From Dentipellis sp. KUC8613 (taxonomy: Eukaryota > Basidiomycota > Agaricomycetes > Russulales > Hericiaceae), in NCBI GenBank assembly GCA_002286715.1, contig NSJX01000028.1:303683-367682 (forward strand): 64,000 nt of DNA. Reading direction: 5' to 3'. The stretch's first letter is position 1, and every line of letters begins with the position of its first letter. Of this stretch, positions 47,555-59,740 are shown one piece after another. The notes beneath the pieces are model-generated. The model was not told where the DNA came from and made no database searches. It worked only from the letters and a program-made list of their open reading frames with translations. The position numbers and the translations under genes are program-made.

Positions 47555-48640
47555 GCTGTACCCTATGGGCATCGGCATACACGATGACTCGTCCCAGGCG
47601 GAAGCTAGGCTTCGTTCTTCTACTACCAAATATATCCCGGATATCAAGCCAGTTACAGCCTGGGACATCGTGTGAGAGTATGCATGCTCTACTCCACGTC
47701 CATCTGCACCGCTGCCACCTCAGACACAGCCTAATCCCCGATATATAGAAAGGAGAAAGGCGAAAGGCGCTGCCCGGCGGCACATTGCGAGAGGACGGCT
47801 TGACTACGAGACGCCGCATTTCATGGCCATTGCAACCAATAATAGCTGACAACACTTCGAAACTTCAGAAAGTGAGACATCCCAAGGCTCAATGGGCTTC
47901 CATGAGCTAAAGAATGCTGGCTGAACAAAGATAGTTGAGCGACTCCATTCGAAGAACACACAAGCACGCGCGCACGCGGCGCACTACGATGGGAATCGTC
48001 CTTGCCGATGGGTAAAGGCAGCGGCCGAAGGGCGGGTTTCAATATACGAACCGGACAACACCTGTCTGGCTTGGTCGTCTCAGCTTCTCCCCTTCTTTGA
48101 CCACTGTGCCACGCGGCAAGCCATGCTTGTCACAATTATGCGGTGTCTACGACTTGATTCTTGCCCACAAATTGGCATCGGGCGGTGTAACAGTCCTTGA
48201 TTATGGCTGTTGTAAGTACATAATAATGTGCTTCTCGCTCAACGGTACCACCGTAGTTGATTACGGACTCTCCGTCTCCACAAACGAAGTAAGATAAAAC
48301 CCGGCTCCAACACAATGTGACATCTATCGGACTTATATACAATACTGGGTACTCAACAAGTAACCATGTCACTGCTTCGCTATACCCGTCGGAAATCCCG
48401 ATGATCAGGTGAGTATCTCGATTGGGTGGGCGTATTCGCTGCGGATTGCTGCGGATTGAGAGAAGGACGCTCGGGAACCGGTCACTTGGCTATAGCCATC
48501 AAAAGTATGTGAATATGATGCGGAGCAGTACACGCGCAAACACAGCTTTCACTCTCGCTCGGTCCCGGCGCGCCCAATATATAAGACGTCCTAGGATCGC
48601 AAGGCACTCCCCTTTAACCACAACTACTTCCCCCGATACC
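47555..48640. other. Intergenic; promoter of the GT8-like gene at the right end
   Basis: No gene recognised. Two similar strings around TTGATTATGGC/TTGATTACGG lie 50-60 bp apart near 48200-48265. Confidence 0.4.
48578..48585 (+). promoter_or_regulatory. TATA box of the GT8-like gene
   Basis: TATATAAG, 56 bp before the ATG at 48641, a normal distance for a fungal gene with a short leader. Confidence 0.65.
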
Positions 48641-50162
48641 ATGAACACCGCCGAAGAGGAGCACAAGCCCCTTCTGTCGACGGACGGCGACGTCGACGAC
48701 GAGACCGCTACGGTCGTCCCCGACGTCGATCTCCCTCAGCCTTCAGTGTCAGCGAGCACTGAAGTCCCTACTTTCACTCATCCTCGCTATTACCCATACG
48801 TTCCTTTGACCGGACAGGCCGGTTGGTGGACCAGATTCCGCGAGCATTCGTGGCGCCCTGCTTTCCCGGGTCCGCGTTTCGTCCCGGCATGGGCCTCCAA
48901 CTCTGGGCCCATTTATCTGCCTACCATGCCTTCCACAGACAAGCGGAGGGCCAAGAGGCGCCGCATCTTCAAGGCTTTCCTGTTCCTTTTTATCACTGCC
49001 CTTGGCATTGCGAACCTCGCCGTCACAATCGTCAAGTGGAAGCACACCTCGAGGCGCTACCACGGTGGTTCGTGCACGTATACGCGGTCCAACACGCCTC
49101 TGGATAACTACCACATCATGTGAGTATCCATATTTGTCTGCACAGCCAGTAACGGCTGGCTAACCCAGTCTCGCCTATCGCAGGAAGGACAACATGGAGC
49201 TCCTCGTTCCTCAGCCAAGCCCGAACGCCACGGCCATCGTGACGGCGCTCGGCGACGACGCAGCAGACCTTCTCCCCCTCCTCATCCTCGGACATTCCAT
49301 CTCGCAGCACTACTCGACGAACTCTTCCTCTGCCGCTCCCGAGCCGGCTCGTCTGATGATGTACATGCCCGGTTCCGTCTCCGACTACTCCCTCTGCCTC
49401 GCGCGATCGGTCGGCTGGACGCCCCACGCCATCACCTCGCGCACGCTCAAGGCCGAGCACGACGCGCAGCTGCGGTACATCCCCTTCCGCAACCAGTACG
49501 CACCTCTCGCTCTCTGGTCCCTCGAGCATGAGGGCGTCGAGCGCGCAGTCTACCTCAACGCCGGCTCGCTCGTGCGCGGGCGCTTCGACGAGCTCTTCAC
49601 CCTTCCCTTCGGCTTCGCCGCGACGAACGACGCGATGAACGAGACCGCCTTCAGCGCGAACGTGCTCGCCGTGCGCCCGTCGACGGACATCTTCTACTCG
49701 CTCGTCTCTCACTCCCACACGGAACGCGGGCCGTACCACTGGCGGCGTTCGCCCCTCCAGGACCGCCTCAATGAGTTCTTCGCCGCCGAGTCCGTCCGCC
49801 TGCCGTATGCGTACAATGGGCAGATGGAAGTCAAGAGGCGCAGCCGCGCCATGTGGGACGTGATCTCGAGCCCGGAGGGCGTGCTCAAGATCGCGCACTT
49901 CGAGCAGCTCGCGCAGCCGTCCTCGCGCCCCTGGGGCATGCGCACGAACGGGACGGAGATGATGCGCATCGCGCGGAGGAACATGCATACCCGGATCGAG
50001 CAGTTCAAGACTTGGATGATGGGTGGGATGTATAGGGAGGAGGTCGGCTGGTGGGCCGATGTGTGGGCGGAGATGGAGGAGGAGCAGCGCGAGGATTTCC
50101 AGAAGTGCGAGGCTGAGGACGTGAGCGTCGAACCCCACCGCCCGCACTACTCCATGTACTAG
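48641..50162 (+). CDS. Type II membrane GT8-like glycosyltransferase without DxD
   Basis: Two exons (48641-49119, 49184-50162), 485 residues. The cytosolic N-terminus is acidic. A membrane helix (residues about 112-132, AFLFLFITALGIANLAVTIV) follows a basic run RRAKRRRIFK, giving type II Golgi topology. The luminal domain has the glycogenin/GT8 order: ATAIVTALGDDAADLLPLL, GHSISQHY, HDAQLRYIPFRNQYAPLALW, then VYLNAGSLVRGRFDELF, FGFAATNDAM and FSANVLAVRPS. In active GT8 enzymes the VYLNAGSLV position is a LDAD-type motif whose aspartates bind Mn and the nucleotide sugar; here both acidic residues are gone. The rest is intact, so a non-catalytic or metal-independent role is possible. Substrate unknown. 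Confidence 0.8.
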
Positions 50163-50772
50163 CTCAGCTGCGCTGGTACTTGCCCCTAATTTCCCCCATT
50201 ATGATTCCTGCCGAAACACTGTACCATAGTTACCTCGTCGTATATCCGAAGACACAGGACTATCAGTTTCACATCTATTCGGAAAGCATGGCAGTAAGAT
50301 GAGTTCATGTCTTCGACCGTCGACCTACCGTTGTGGTACCGATCACTGATAAGATAAGAGCGCTCCGGAAGCTGATCGAGATACATCGTCCACAAGTCTC
50401 CAACCTTCGACGCTCGTCGGATTGTCTAGGGATGGACTTTCGTCGCACATCTTGGCTTTCTGGAAATTGTTAGGGCAAGTTGTTACGAAGTGCCCGCCTT
50501 GTGTCTGGTCAGGGTCGGGGGCTACAGAAGGATGTCTGTGGCCGCAGAGTTCGTACGAATTTCATGGCGGCCCCTGTGCTTAGACTTGTACCTACATCCG
50601 CCGCCTTCAAGCGTCTACCAAGACGTCACATCTCTTGGCCAAATTCCCAACTATAGAATGCCCAGGGAACATAAATACGAGAGATCATATCATATCACCT
50701 TTCCTCTCCAGCCCTCGATAACACTATCAACTGCCCCTGTCACTACGCCTGCAAAGCTCAAGACCACTCGCG
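50163..50772. other. Intergenic; promoter of the SDR at 50773
   Basis: A possible TATA element ATAAATA is at 50671-50677, about 95 bp before the start. Otherwise nothing recognised. Confidence 0.45.
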
Positions 50773-52040
50773 ATGTCCAAGCAACTTGTCTGGCTCATCA
50801 CTGGAACCTCGTAAGCCAATCATTATCTATGAGTTCTTCATACGAACGAAGTGTTTGGATGTAGGTCTGGAATCGGACGCGACCTTGCCCTCGCAGCGCT
50901 GAATCGAGGCGACAAGGTCATCGCGACCGCCCGTTCTCGCTCGCTCGGCCGGCTTGACGCGCTCAAGGAAAAGGGCGCAGCTACCCTTGAGCTCGACGTG
51001 ACCGCTCCCCTGGAGACGTTGAGGGAGACGGCGAGGAAAGCTATAGCGATCTATGGCCACGTCGATGTAGTCGTTAACAATGCAGGTAAGTGTAATTCAG
51101 ACCCAGTGAACCACGTTCGGTTAGCCCGGATGCTAATAAATGAAGGTTACATCGAGGTTGGCGCCTTGGAAGAAACCACGTACGTGATGTGCTCAAGAAA
51201 TGCTCGGATCACCTGGAATACTCACGTTCGTTTAGTGAAGAAGAGACCTATACTCAGTTCAAGTGAGAAATCACCTGTTCTTATGACCCTCTGATGCTAT
51301 GCAGCTATCCCAGCACCCTGATTTTTGGAGGGCTCAATGTGGCGCGAGCGCTCCTGCCCTCCATGCGAGAGCGAAAGACAGGAACCATTGTGTGGATCGG
51401 TTCTGTTGGAGGCTGGCGGTACGTGCTTGATTGCGGGAAAATGTCAATACGAGCATTGATTCGGATACTTCCCATAGCCCCCTTCCGAACGGAGGGCTTT
51501 ACGGTGCTGCAAAATATGCTACGCGAGGTAGGATATTTGCTTATGCCGATTCGCAATGGGGCTTGCTCACTCCTTGAGCAGGCATCTCGGAAACGCTGGA
51601 TGAAGAGATTTCGCCCCTCGGCCTGCGGAGCATCGTCTTCGAGTTAGGATACTTCCGCACGAACTTCTTGACGGACGGCCATCGCGCTGCATACAAACCT
51701 CGCATCGAGGACTACAAGCCTATCACGGAAGCGGCGAATGCCCGCTTGGCCGGTGCGTATCTTGATCTGGACCTGTGACTCTGGCATGGGGACATTGACT
51801 GACGAAAAGTTGCATTTAGCTTACAATCAATGTCAGCCTGGAGATCCCGTGAAAGGCGTCCAAGTTATCATCGACCTCGTTCGCGGGGAGGGTGCAGCGC
51901 AAGGCCGTAGAGTGCCATCGGTTGTCGCCCTTGGAAGCGACTGCTTCGACGTTGTGAAAGGTTCCTGTGAGAAAACGCTGGCAAACCTGAAAGAATGGGA
52001 GGCCGTCACGAAGTCAACTGACTTTCCGAAGGGCTCGTAA
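50773..52040 (+). CDS. Classical SDR oxidoreductase, copy D
   Basis: Eight exons (50773-50810, 50865-51085, 51146-51179, 51236-51262, 51314-51418, 51478-51527, 51582-51752, 51820-52040) give 288 residues. The frame starts MSKQLVWLITGTSSGIGRDL with the nucleotide-binding TGxxxGIG completed across the first intron. ATARS (basic residue after the second strand, favouring NADP), LELDVTAP, VVVNNAG, IVWIGSVGGW and the catalytic YGAAK follow, then ISETLDEEISPLGLRS and FELGYFRTNFL. Exons 3 and 4 are only 34 and 27 nt. It belongs to a different SDR group from the 1.4-7 kb trio (closer to fungal NAD(P)-binding ketoreductases). It stands next to the AKR, which may mean shared carbonyl metabolism. Substrate unknown. 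Confidence 0.88.
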
Positions 52041-52839
52041 ATTTTGTGTATTCATCATCTTTCTAAATGACGCTGGGAAAAGACGTTGGTCAGAAAGAAA
52101 TGTCAGGAAACGGTGGTGCTGAATGAGGTGGCCCAAGGTAAAGCTGTTGCCACGCGGCAATTGCCGAGCCTCCTTTTCTTCGACTCCCATGTAGCAAACT
52201 ATGCGCTTCCTCCACGACACGTTTTCCGGAAGAAAGCTCGAAGGGACTAGTGTTGTTCGTATGATTGGACTCCACAGAATGTTCTGGTTCGTGAGGCCGC
52301 GCCTGGCAGCACGCGATTCATCAGCACATTGTGTCCTGCGCGCCCTTGGTATTGAAAGCGATATCGATTATGTTATCGTCGGTGACCACGAGTTAACAGT
52401 GACTGGGTTTCAGTGACTCAGAGCATGCGCTACGGTGCCGACGCTCGTCTAGCCTCGCGGAGGCCACCGTGGATCGCATGCTGCGTAAGGCGACTCAGAG
52501 ATAGCATCCGCGACATCTTGCTGTTTCTGAAGAGCTAAAGGGTAAACGATGGTGACCGTCTTCGAATAACACAAGATCTGACACGTACGATGGGAATGGA
52601 AGGAACGATGGACACAATGGGAGGTCATCAGGTACGAGGTTCTTCTGTAATTGCCTCGGGCTATAGCGTTTGCCGCGACGACGCGCAAGCCCCTGTGTTT
52701 CGCGGCAGGCGCGGACGCTCGTAGACGCGCGATATATAAAAGCCAGTCACACCTTCGACATGGAGAGGGAGCCAGAGAACGCCGCATATATTGCTATTAC
52801 TCACCTTTTGCACGCTTCTCACGTCCAACAGTTATCAAT
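52041..52839. other. Intergenic; promoter of the AKR
   Basis: Apart from the AKR TATA box I see nothing definite. Confidence 0.45.
52733..52740 (+). promoter_or_regulatory. TATA box of the AKR gene
   Basis: TATATAAA, 100 bp before the ATG at 52840. Confidence 0.6.
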
Positions 52840-54416
<1,577 letters not shown>

Positions 54417-54989
54417 GTACTACATCGCAGAGAAGAACCTGGACGGAACGGGGCATTGATATATATACAAATCTTTGAGTTTGTCACGATGGCGCTTGTG
54501 AAGACAAATTGCATGGTTACACGTCCAACTTGGGGGAACTCACTACGTGATCACGATTTGATCTTCTACTGAAACCTCGTTCTTACAGATAGCCTTTCTA
54601 TTGATATGTTCAAGGCTTGGTAATCATTGTCACGGTCTCTGCGTAGCTAACTTCCACTGACTACCTTGTCGTCTAGGACGAAGAAAGATCGCACGGAGAC
54701 CGAATTGGCCGCTTCCCGAGTCGGTGGTGTCAAACACTTCCAGTGGGCGAAGCTCTTGAGGACTAGTTTTGTTCTTTGACATACGGCTCATCTACGTTCA
54801 GCAACATTGCTCACTGTGCCTTCTACGTTTTTTGTGCGATCTCTCCTCAAGCACTCGCAAGTAATAACGTTTCTCTCACGAAGACGGATGTCCGCTATGG
54901 AGGGGCTTTACGGCATTTGAGGAACTTTCCGAACGGTGCGTCGTTGCCCTACGACTTTCTCCAGACCTCGGTGAAATAGCCCGAGTCGC
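54417..54989. other. AKR 3' flank
   Basis: No gene recognised. From about 54870 the sequence begins to resemble that upstream of P450-5. Confidence 0.45.
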
Positions 54990-55215
54990 TTTCCAGACTC
55001 CTCTGTCTTCTTCTGTCGGCGTTAGTAAGTATCAGAATTATCTCTGCTGGATATCGCCGATGCCTTTGATAGATAGGCCCTCAGCCGCAATGACCTTCTG
55101 CTCACCCGCGGGGTAACAGATGCCCGGCGTCTTCACCTTGGAACTCGTGTAGGTAAAGGGCACATCTTCAACGGGCCTGTAAGGGATAAGGAATACAATG
55201 TAGCACTATGGAGGT
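54990..55215 (-). pseudogene. Relic of an unidentified gene, copy next to P450-4
   Basis: Antisense to P450-4. The minus strand reads VPFTYTSSKVKTPGICYPAG directly followed by EQKVIAAEGLSIKG, and is then interrupted. It shares the PAGEQKVIAAE string with the P450-5 copy. Confidence 0.6.
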
Positions 55216-55428
55216 GAGCTATCCGTTATATGCTAGCTACGGGAATTCTGAGCGGGCCATACGATTTTTTGTAGCTTTCCAGGATTCTTTCTTGAGGCAC
55301 AAAGCGCCTCTGAAATTGACCAAACACAGTCATACATTGCGCTTCTCAGTTTACAGCAAACATCACAAGCTGATCCCACGCGTGTTGTGTCATCGCCGCA
55401 TAATGGCGTAGGCAGCGGCAAGACCTTG

Positions 55429-55481
55429 CGCGTCCACTACGCCGCGAGAAGCCGTGTGACCAGGGCTTGAAGTCATATAAA
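55429..55481 (+). promoter_or_regulatory. Conserved core promoter of P450-4
   Basis: Contains GAGAAGCCGTGTGA and GGCTTGAAGTCATATAAAG, with TATAAA at 55476-55481, 47 bp before the ATG. Confidence 0.7.
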
Positions 55482-55527
55482 GTCCCCCTTTGCATGTGCT
55501 CGAATCATACCCATACTCATAGTCACC

Positions 55528-57842
55528 ATGCCTTCTACGTATGTTTGGGCCTTTTCGGCCGCAGTCCTTACATTCTTTCTCCTCCAAAAAGCACGGCGCT
55601 CTCGACGCTCTTTGAAAGATTTGCCAGGCCCCCCCTCGTCGTCTTTTTGGCTCGGTCAGTTGTCCGATTTTGACGTCTTATTGTGACTAATATTCGCATA
55701 CAGGCAATTACAAGGATATCCTCTACCAGGACCAAGTTGGCGATGTGGAATTCAAATGGATGCGCGAGTACGGAAGCGCATGGCGCATCTCCGCGTGCAT
55801 GGGTGTAAACACATTTTCCTCTAGCCGATATGCTGCTTGCTGAAGTCGTCTTCAGGAGGACTATCTCATGCTCACGGATCCGAAGGCCCTTCAATATATC
55901 CTTCATACCTCCGGCTACCGGTTCCCTAAGCGCGCAGATAACGTCGAAATGATCAGGCTCTTTCTAGGCCAGGGGCTGGTCTGGGCACATGGTATGACTT
56001 CTCTTCCATCTTCAGGGTGTAATCCAACATTTGATTCTATTAGGTGAAACCCATCAACGCCAGAGAAAGATCATGAACCCTGCTTTCACCGCGCCGCAGC
56101 TCAGGTCTTTCCTCGGTGTCTTCCAGCAGCATGGTTTGAAGGTATGTGATGCGAACATTTCTGACGATCGTTCATAATTGGAAATATGCCCCCCTCAGTT
56201 GGCGCAGAAGTGGAAAGACGAGTTGGATTCTTCCTCCTCCGGCGCGTCGGTCCTGAATATCGCACCTTGGTTCTCGCGGTTGACTCTCGATATTATTGGG
56301 CTGTGTGAGTGTTTTCTTATATCACCGACTCTTGATAAAATAATTGACACGTACATATCTTAGCTGGATTTGACTTTGATTTCGGTGCTTTGGACGACGA
56401 TGACAATGAAGTCAGCCAAGCTTATAAAGGTCTCATGTGCGTTTGATGCCTCTGCCTCTTCGTTATTCCGGAATCCGCTCATCCATTCCAGGGTCGACGG
56501 AACGTTGTACCCGTCCAAGTTCGACGTGATCTTCAAGTCGTTCTGGCAATATGTCCCGTCGGACATCCTGCATCTCATGCGGTTCCTTCCGACGAAGTCA
56601 TATAGGCGCTTCCGAAGTTATACCCTGTTCATGAGGAAGTTTGCCCCGGAGGTCTTCCGCAAGAACGCATCTCAGGGCGATGGAAAGGACGTCGTTAGTG
56701 TTCTCCAACGGGCAAATTCCGCGGAGGATCCAGCCAAGCGACTGCACCCTTACGAACTCTACGACCAAATTTCGTACGTCTAGTTTGCGTCCTTTCCAAG
56801 ATTGATCATGTCTCACTCCGCCAGTACTGTAGTACAATCCTTCTGGCCGGACACGATACTACATCCTACACGTTGACGTGGCTCTTCTGGGAACTCGCGA
56901 AGAACCCGTCCTGGCAAACAAAGGTTCGGGAGGAGGTCGTGGCTGCGCGGGCTACTGCGGCTGCCCGCGGAGACGACGACTTATCGGCGGCTGATTTCGA
57001 CAAGATGCCCATTCTGAACGCTGTTCTTAAGGTACGCATTATCACCCCTTGCGCGAGAATTGGTCGGGCAATCAGCATCACTAGGAATCGATGCGGGTGC
57101 ACCCTATTGTCTGGTATTTGGCCAGAATAGCTGAGAACGACGACGTCATTCCGCTCGCCTTCCCGGTCACCACGAAGACGGGAGAAACGATTTCCGCGAT
57201 CCCCATTTCGAAGGGACAAGGGATCCAAATTTCCATTTCCGCCTACAACCGGTAAGAACATGATCTTATTCACTGTGATCACGACTGTTGACCATCCTCT
57301 CGTTGGTAGCATGCCGGAAATATGGGGCAAAGATGCGCACGAATTCAATCCAGAGCGCTTCTTGGAAACTGGCGGGGCCAAGCAGACCTCCGTTGGCGTG
57401 TTTTCCAATCTGTAAGTTCTCTGATTATCTTGCTATGATTTCTCTCATACTCACCTTGTGCGGATAGGCTGAACTTCTGTATGTGTATTTGCGCTCGCAT
57501 TATATTTATCTGACTCCTTGTAGCGGGTGGCCTTCGGGCTTGCATCGGGTGAGTGATTTATCCAACGAGGGCTTCTCGTAACTGACTTCCGCGTGTTTTT
57601 ACTAGCTGGAGATTCTCGTAAGCATACTGCATCTTCCCTGAACTATGACTAAGCTAATGATACATCACAGCATTCTGGAACAGCAGGCTCTGACTGCCAT
57701 GCTCTTGGAGAAATTCGAGTTCTCCGTCCCGCAGGAGAGCGCTATCAATGACGTCAAGCGCAAGCCGAGCCTTGTCATGGTGCCCATCGTCGAGAACCAA
57801 CCTGGTCTCTCGCTGTTCTTGGAGGTGAAGCCGATCCAGTAG
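55528..57842 (+). CDS. Cytochrome P450, copy 4
   Basis: Starts MPSTYVWAFSAAVLTFFLL, then LPGPPSSSFWLG. Motifs in order: YKDILYQDQVGDVEFKWMRE, ALQYILHTSGYRFPKRADN, QRKIMNPAFTAPQLRSFLG, AGHDTTSYTLTWLFWELAKN, ESMRVHP, FNPERFL and FSGGLRACIG. The haem loop is on microexons 57468-57478 (11 nt), 57524-57548 (25 nt) and 57606-57617 (12 nt). The stop at 57840-57842 follows LFLEVKPIQ. About 14 exons and 535 residues, no break seen. Differences from copy 3 are scattered, and the region after the K-helix has ISKGQGIQISISAYNR where the others have VRKGQ. Membrane-anchored monooxygenase; substrate unknown. Confidence 0.94.
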
Positions 57843-58925
57843 GGTATGTCGATGTCTGGAAAACGCACTCGGCTATTGTCTCATCGATCGACTTTGCCAG
57901 GCGATGAATGTGAAGACCTTCTCGGTTGTGCAGTAGACAAGGTAATATATGGGTTCATAGGCCCCGCGTCGCTAGATATTTAGACCCTCGACGACTTTTA
58001 GAATCTTCTCTTTAACGTTCTTTACTTTTTTTATAACTCCTCAGAGCCTGCGTTATCCATCTGCTATAACGATTGATGCCATTTGCGCCTCAGACAGCCG
58101 AAATAAAGCGCTTCTCCTGGTTTCGAGACCTGAGACGCGATACTTTTATCTCACAATTGTACAGCCAGGTGGAATCTCCCCAAAGAGGCGCCCCCCCTTC
58201 TGAGGTACTATTTTCAACATGCATAAGCGCAAGTATGCCCTCGCTGTCTAGTTCTCGCCTTCGGTCATAGCCACAGTTGGCTCGTTCCTCAACCTCTGAT
58301 CTCACGATATGACTATCGCCACCCTGGGTACAACATGGGCCAGGTACCGGCCTCGGCTATCCACGACGAGTACCATGAACACGCCGAGGAAAGTTCACAG
58401 CACGGTGCGCCTTCTGTCCATTCAACTGAATTCAACGGGGATTGTTCGTGACAAACATTGTCTCTTCCATAGCGTCCGCTTCATACTATGGCACCGTCCA
58501 TGCATAATTGCCCCGGACATCAGCACTCCAGCGTACCAATATTATTGGATACTACACCAAGGCTTTCTCTTCTACCTTCTTCAATGCGTCAATGCATCGA
58601 GAGGAGAGGTCCGGGTCGTGTCTCGAGGATACCCAATGCCTCGTCTTCTCTGGGTGCTTTAAGTATGCCAGTGGAACTCAGGGTCGGGAACTCAGGGTCC
58701 TTCTCGTATCTCGGCGCATAGTGTCCTCACCATTTCCGCAGCATTTACGACCCTGGATTCCGACTCGGCCCATGCCGTTGGATGGCGAAACCCTGGACTA
58801 TTCGTTCTATTCGTTCTATTCGTTCAACACCGTATCACTTCCGTCTAGTCCACCGTGAGCGTTTCTTGTGCTCTTTTGATACTTTGTACAATTTCTCCGA
58901 CAACAGATACAAATGACCTTGATTT
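57843..58925. other. Intergenic between P450-4 and P450-5
   Basis: No intact gene and no AKR relic recognised here, unlike the P450-3 unit. A triple TTCGTTCTA-like repeat lies near 58801-58825. Confidence 0.4.
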
Positions 58926-59370
58926 TTACAGTTCATAGAAAGACATGCCAAGGACGAATTGTACGGCATTTGGGGAACCTGGCGTACACTGAGTGGCCCA
59001 TGTACGCTCCTCACGGATCGGGACCTCCGCATTGTTGCTATTCTTGGCGATATGCAACATGAGGTGCGTCTCTGAACCTCCACATTCCCAGACCCGACTG
59101 ACATGTCCTCGCTGTCCAGACTTCTTCATCTTCTTCTGTCGGCATTAGGGGTATCAGAACCATCTCCGAGCATAACACCGATGTCCACGGTAGCCAGGCT
59201 CTGGCCGTCAATTGGCCAAATGCAGATCCTCACCTCAGCTGCGATGACCTTTTGCTCGCCCGCGGGCGCGCTGACGCCCGACGTCTTTACCTCAGAAAGC
59301 TTCGCGGGTAAAAGGACATTCTGAGTCTGCTTAGATGGAGCAACTAGCGCGATGTAGGATGATGAAGGTG
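58926..59370 (-). pseudogene. Relic of an unidentified gene, copy next to P450-5
   Basis: The best-preserved copy, antisense to P450-5. From about 59370 the minus strand reads SYIALVAPSKQTQNVLLPAK, then LSEVKTSGVSAPAG, EQKVIAAEVRICIWPIDG and LATVDIGVMLGDGSDTPNAD without a stop to about 59125. A further patch LMLHIAKNS is near 59055. No start codon in a good context is visible. Unknown family; probably a pseudogene like its siblings. Confidence 0.55.
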
Positions 59371-59649
59371 AGTAGTTCGTTTTACATCTGATGCTAGCTT
59401 CTGCGAATTCTGACCCGACGCCACCGTTTCCCGTATTTTTTCAGGATTTCTGCAGCCTGAGGAGCTTTTGAAACCGACCATGCTCCACCATTAATTCCGC
59501 CCCTCAGTGTCCAAAAAATATTACGAGCTGATCTCACTCTCGTTGTGTCATCTCGGCAGGTGTCGTTGTTTCCCTTCCCATGGCACGCCGGCGTGGCTTA
59601 TCGTTCGCAATCGAAGCGCAGTAGTGTACGTTTTGGCAAAGCCCTGCAC

Positions 59650-59700
59650 AGCGACTGCACGAGGGGAAGCCGTGTGAATGGGGCTTTGAAGCCGTATAAG
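59650..59700 (+). promoter_or_regulatory. Conserved core promoter of P450-5
   Basis: GACTGCACGAGGGGAAGCCG, then TGTGAATGGGGCTTTGAA and TATAAG at 59695-59700, 41 bp before the ATG. Confidence 0.7.
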
Positions 59701-59740
59701 AGCCCTCTTCGCAGGGACTCGGTCGGTACCCATACTCACC

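Noticed and set aside
49116..50147. Minus-strand frame of 343 codons opposite the GT8-like gene
   Set aside because: Shadow of the biased plus-strand exon; no family motifs, and the plus strand has membrane helix, fold motifs and a consistent splice.
58300..58860. Second AKR relic upstream of P450-5
   Set aside because: I compared it with the AKR exons and found no matching motif; short frames here look random.
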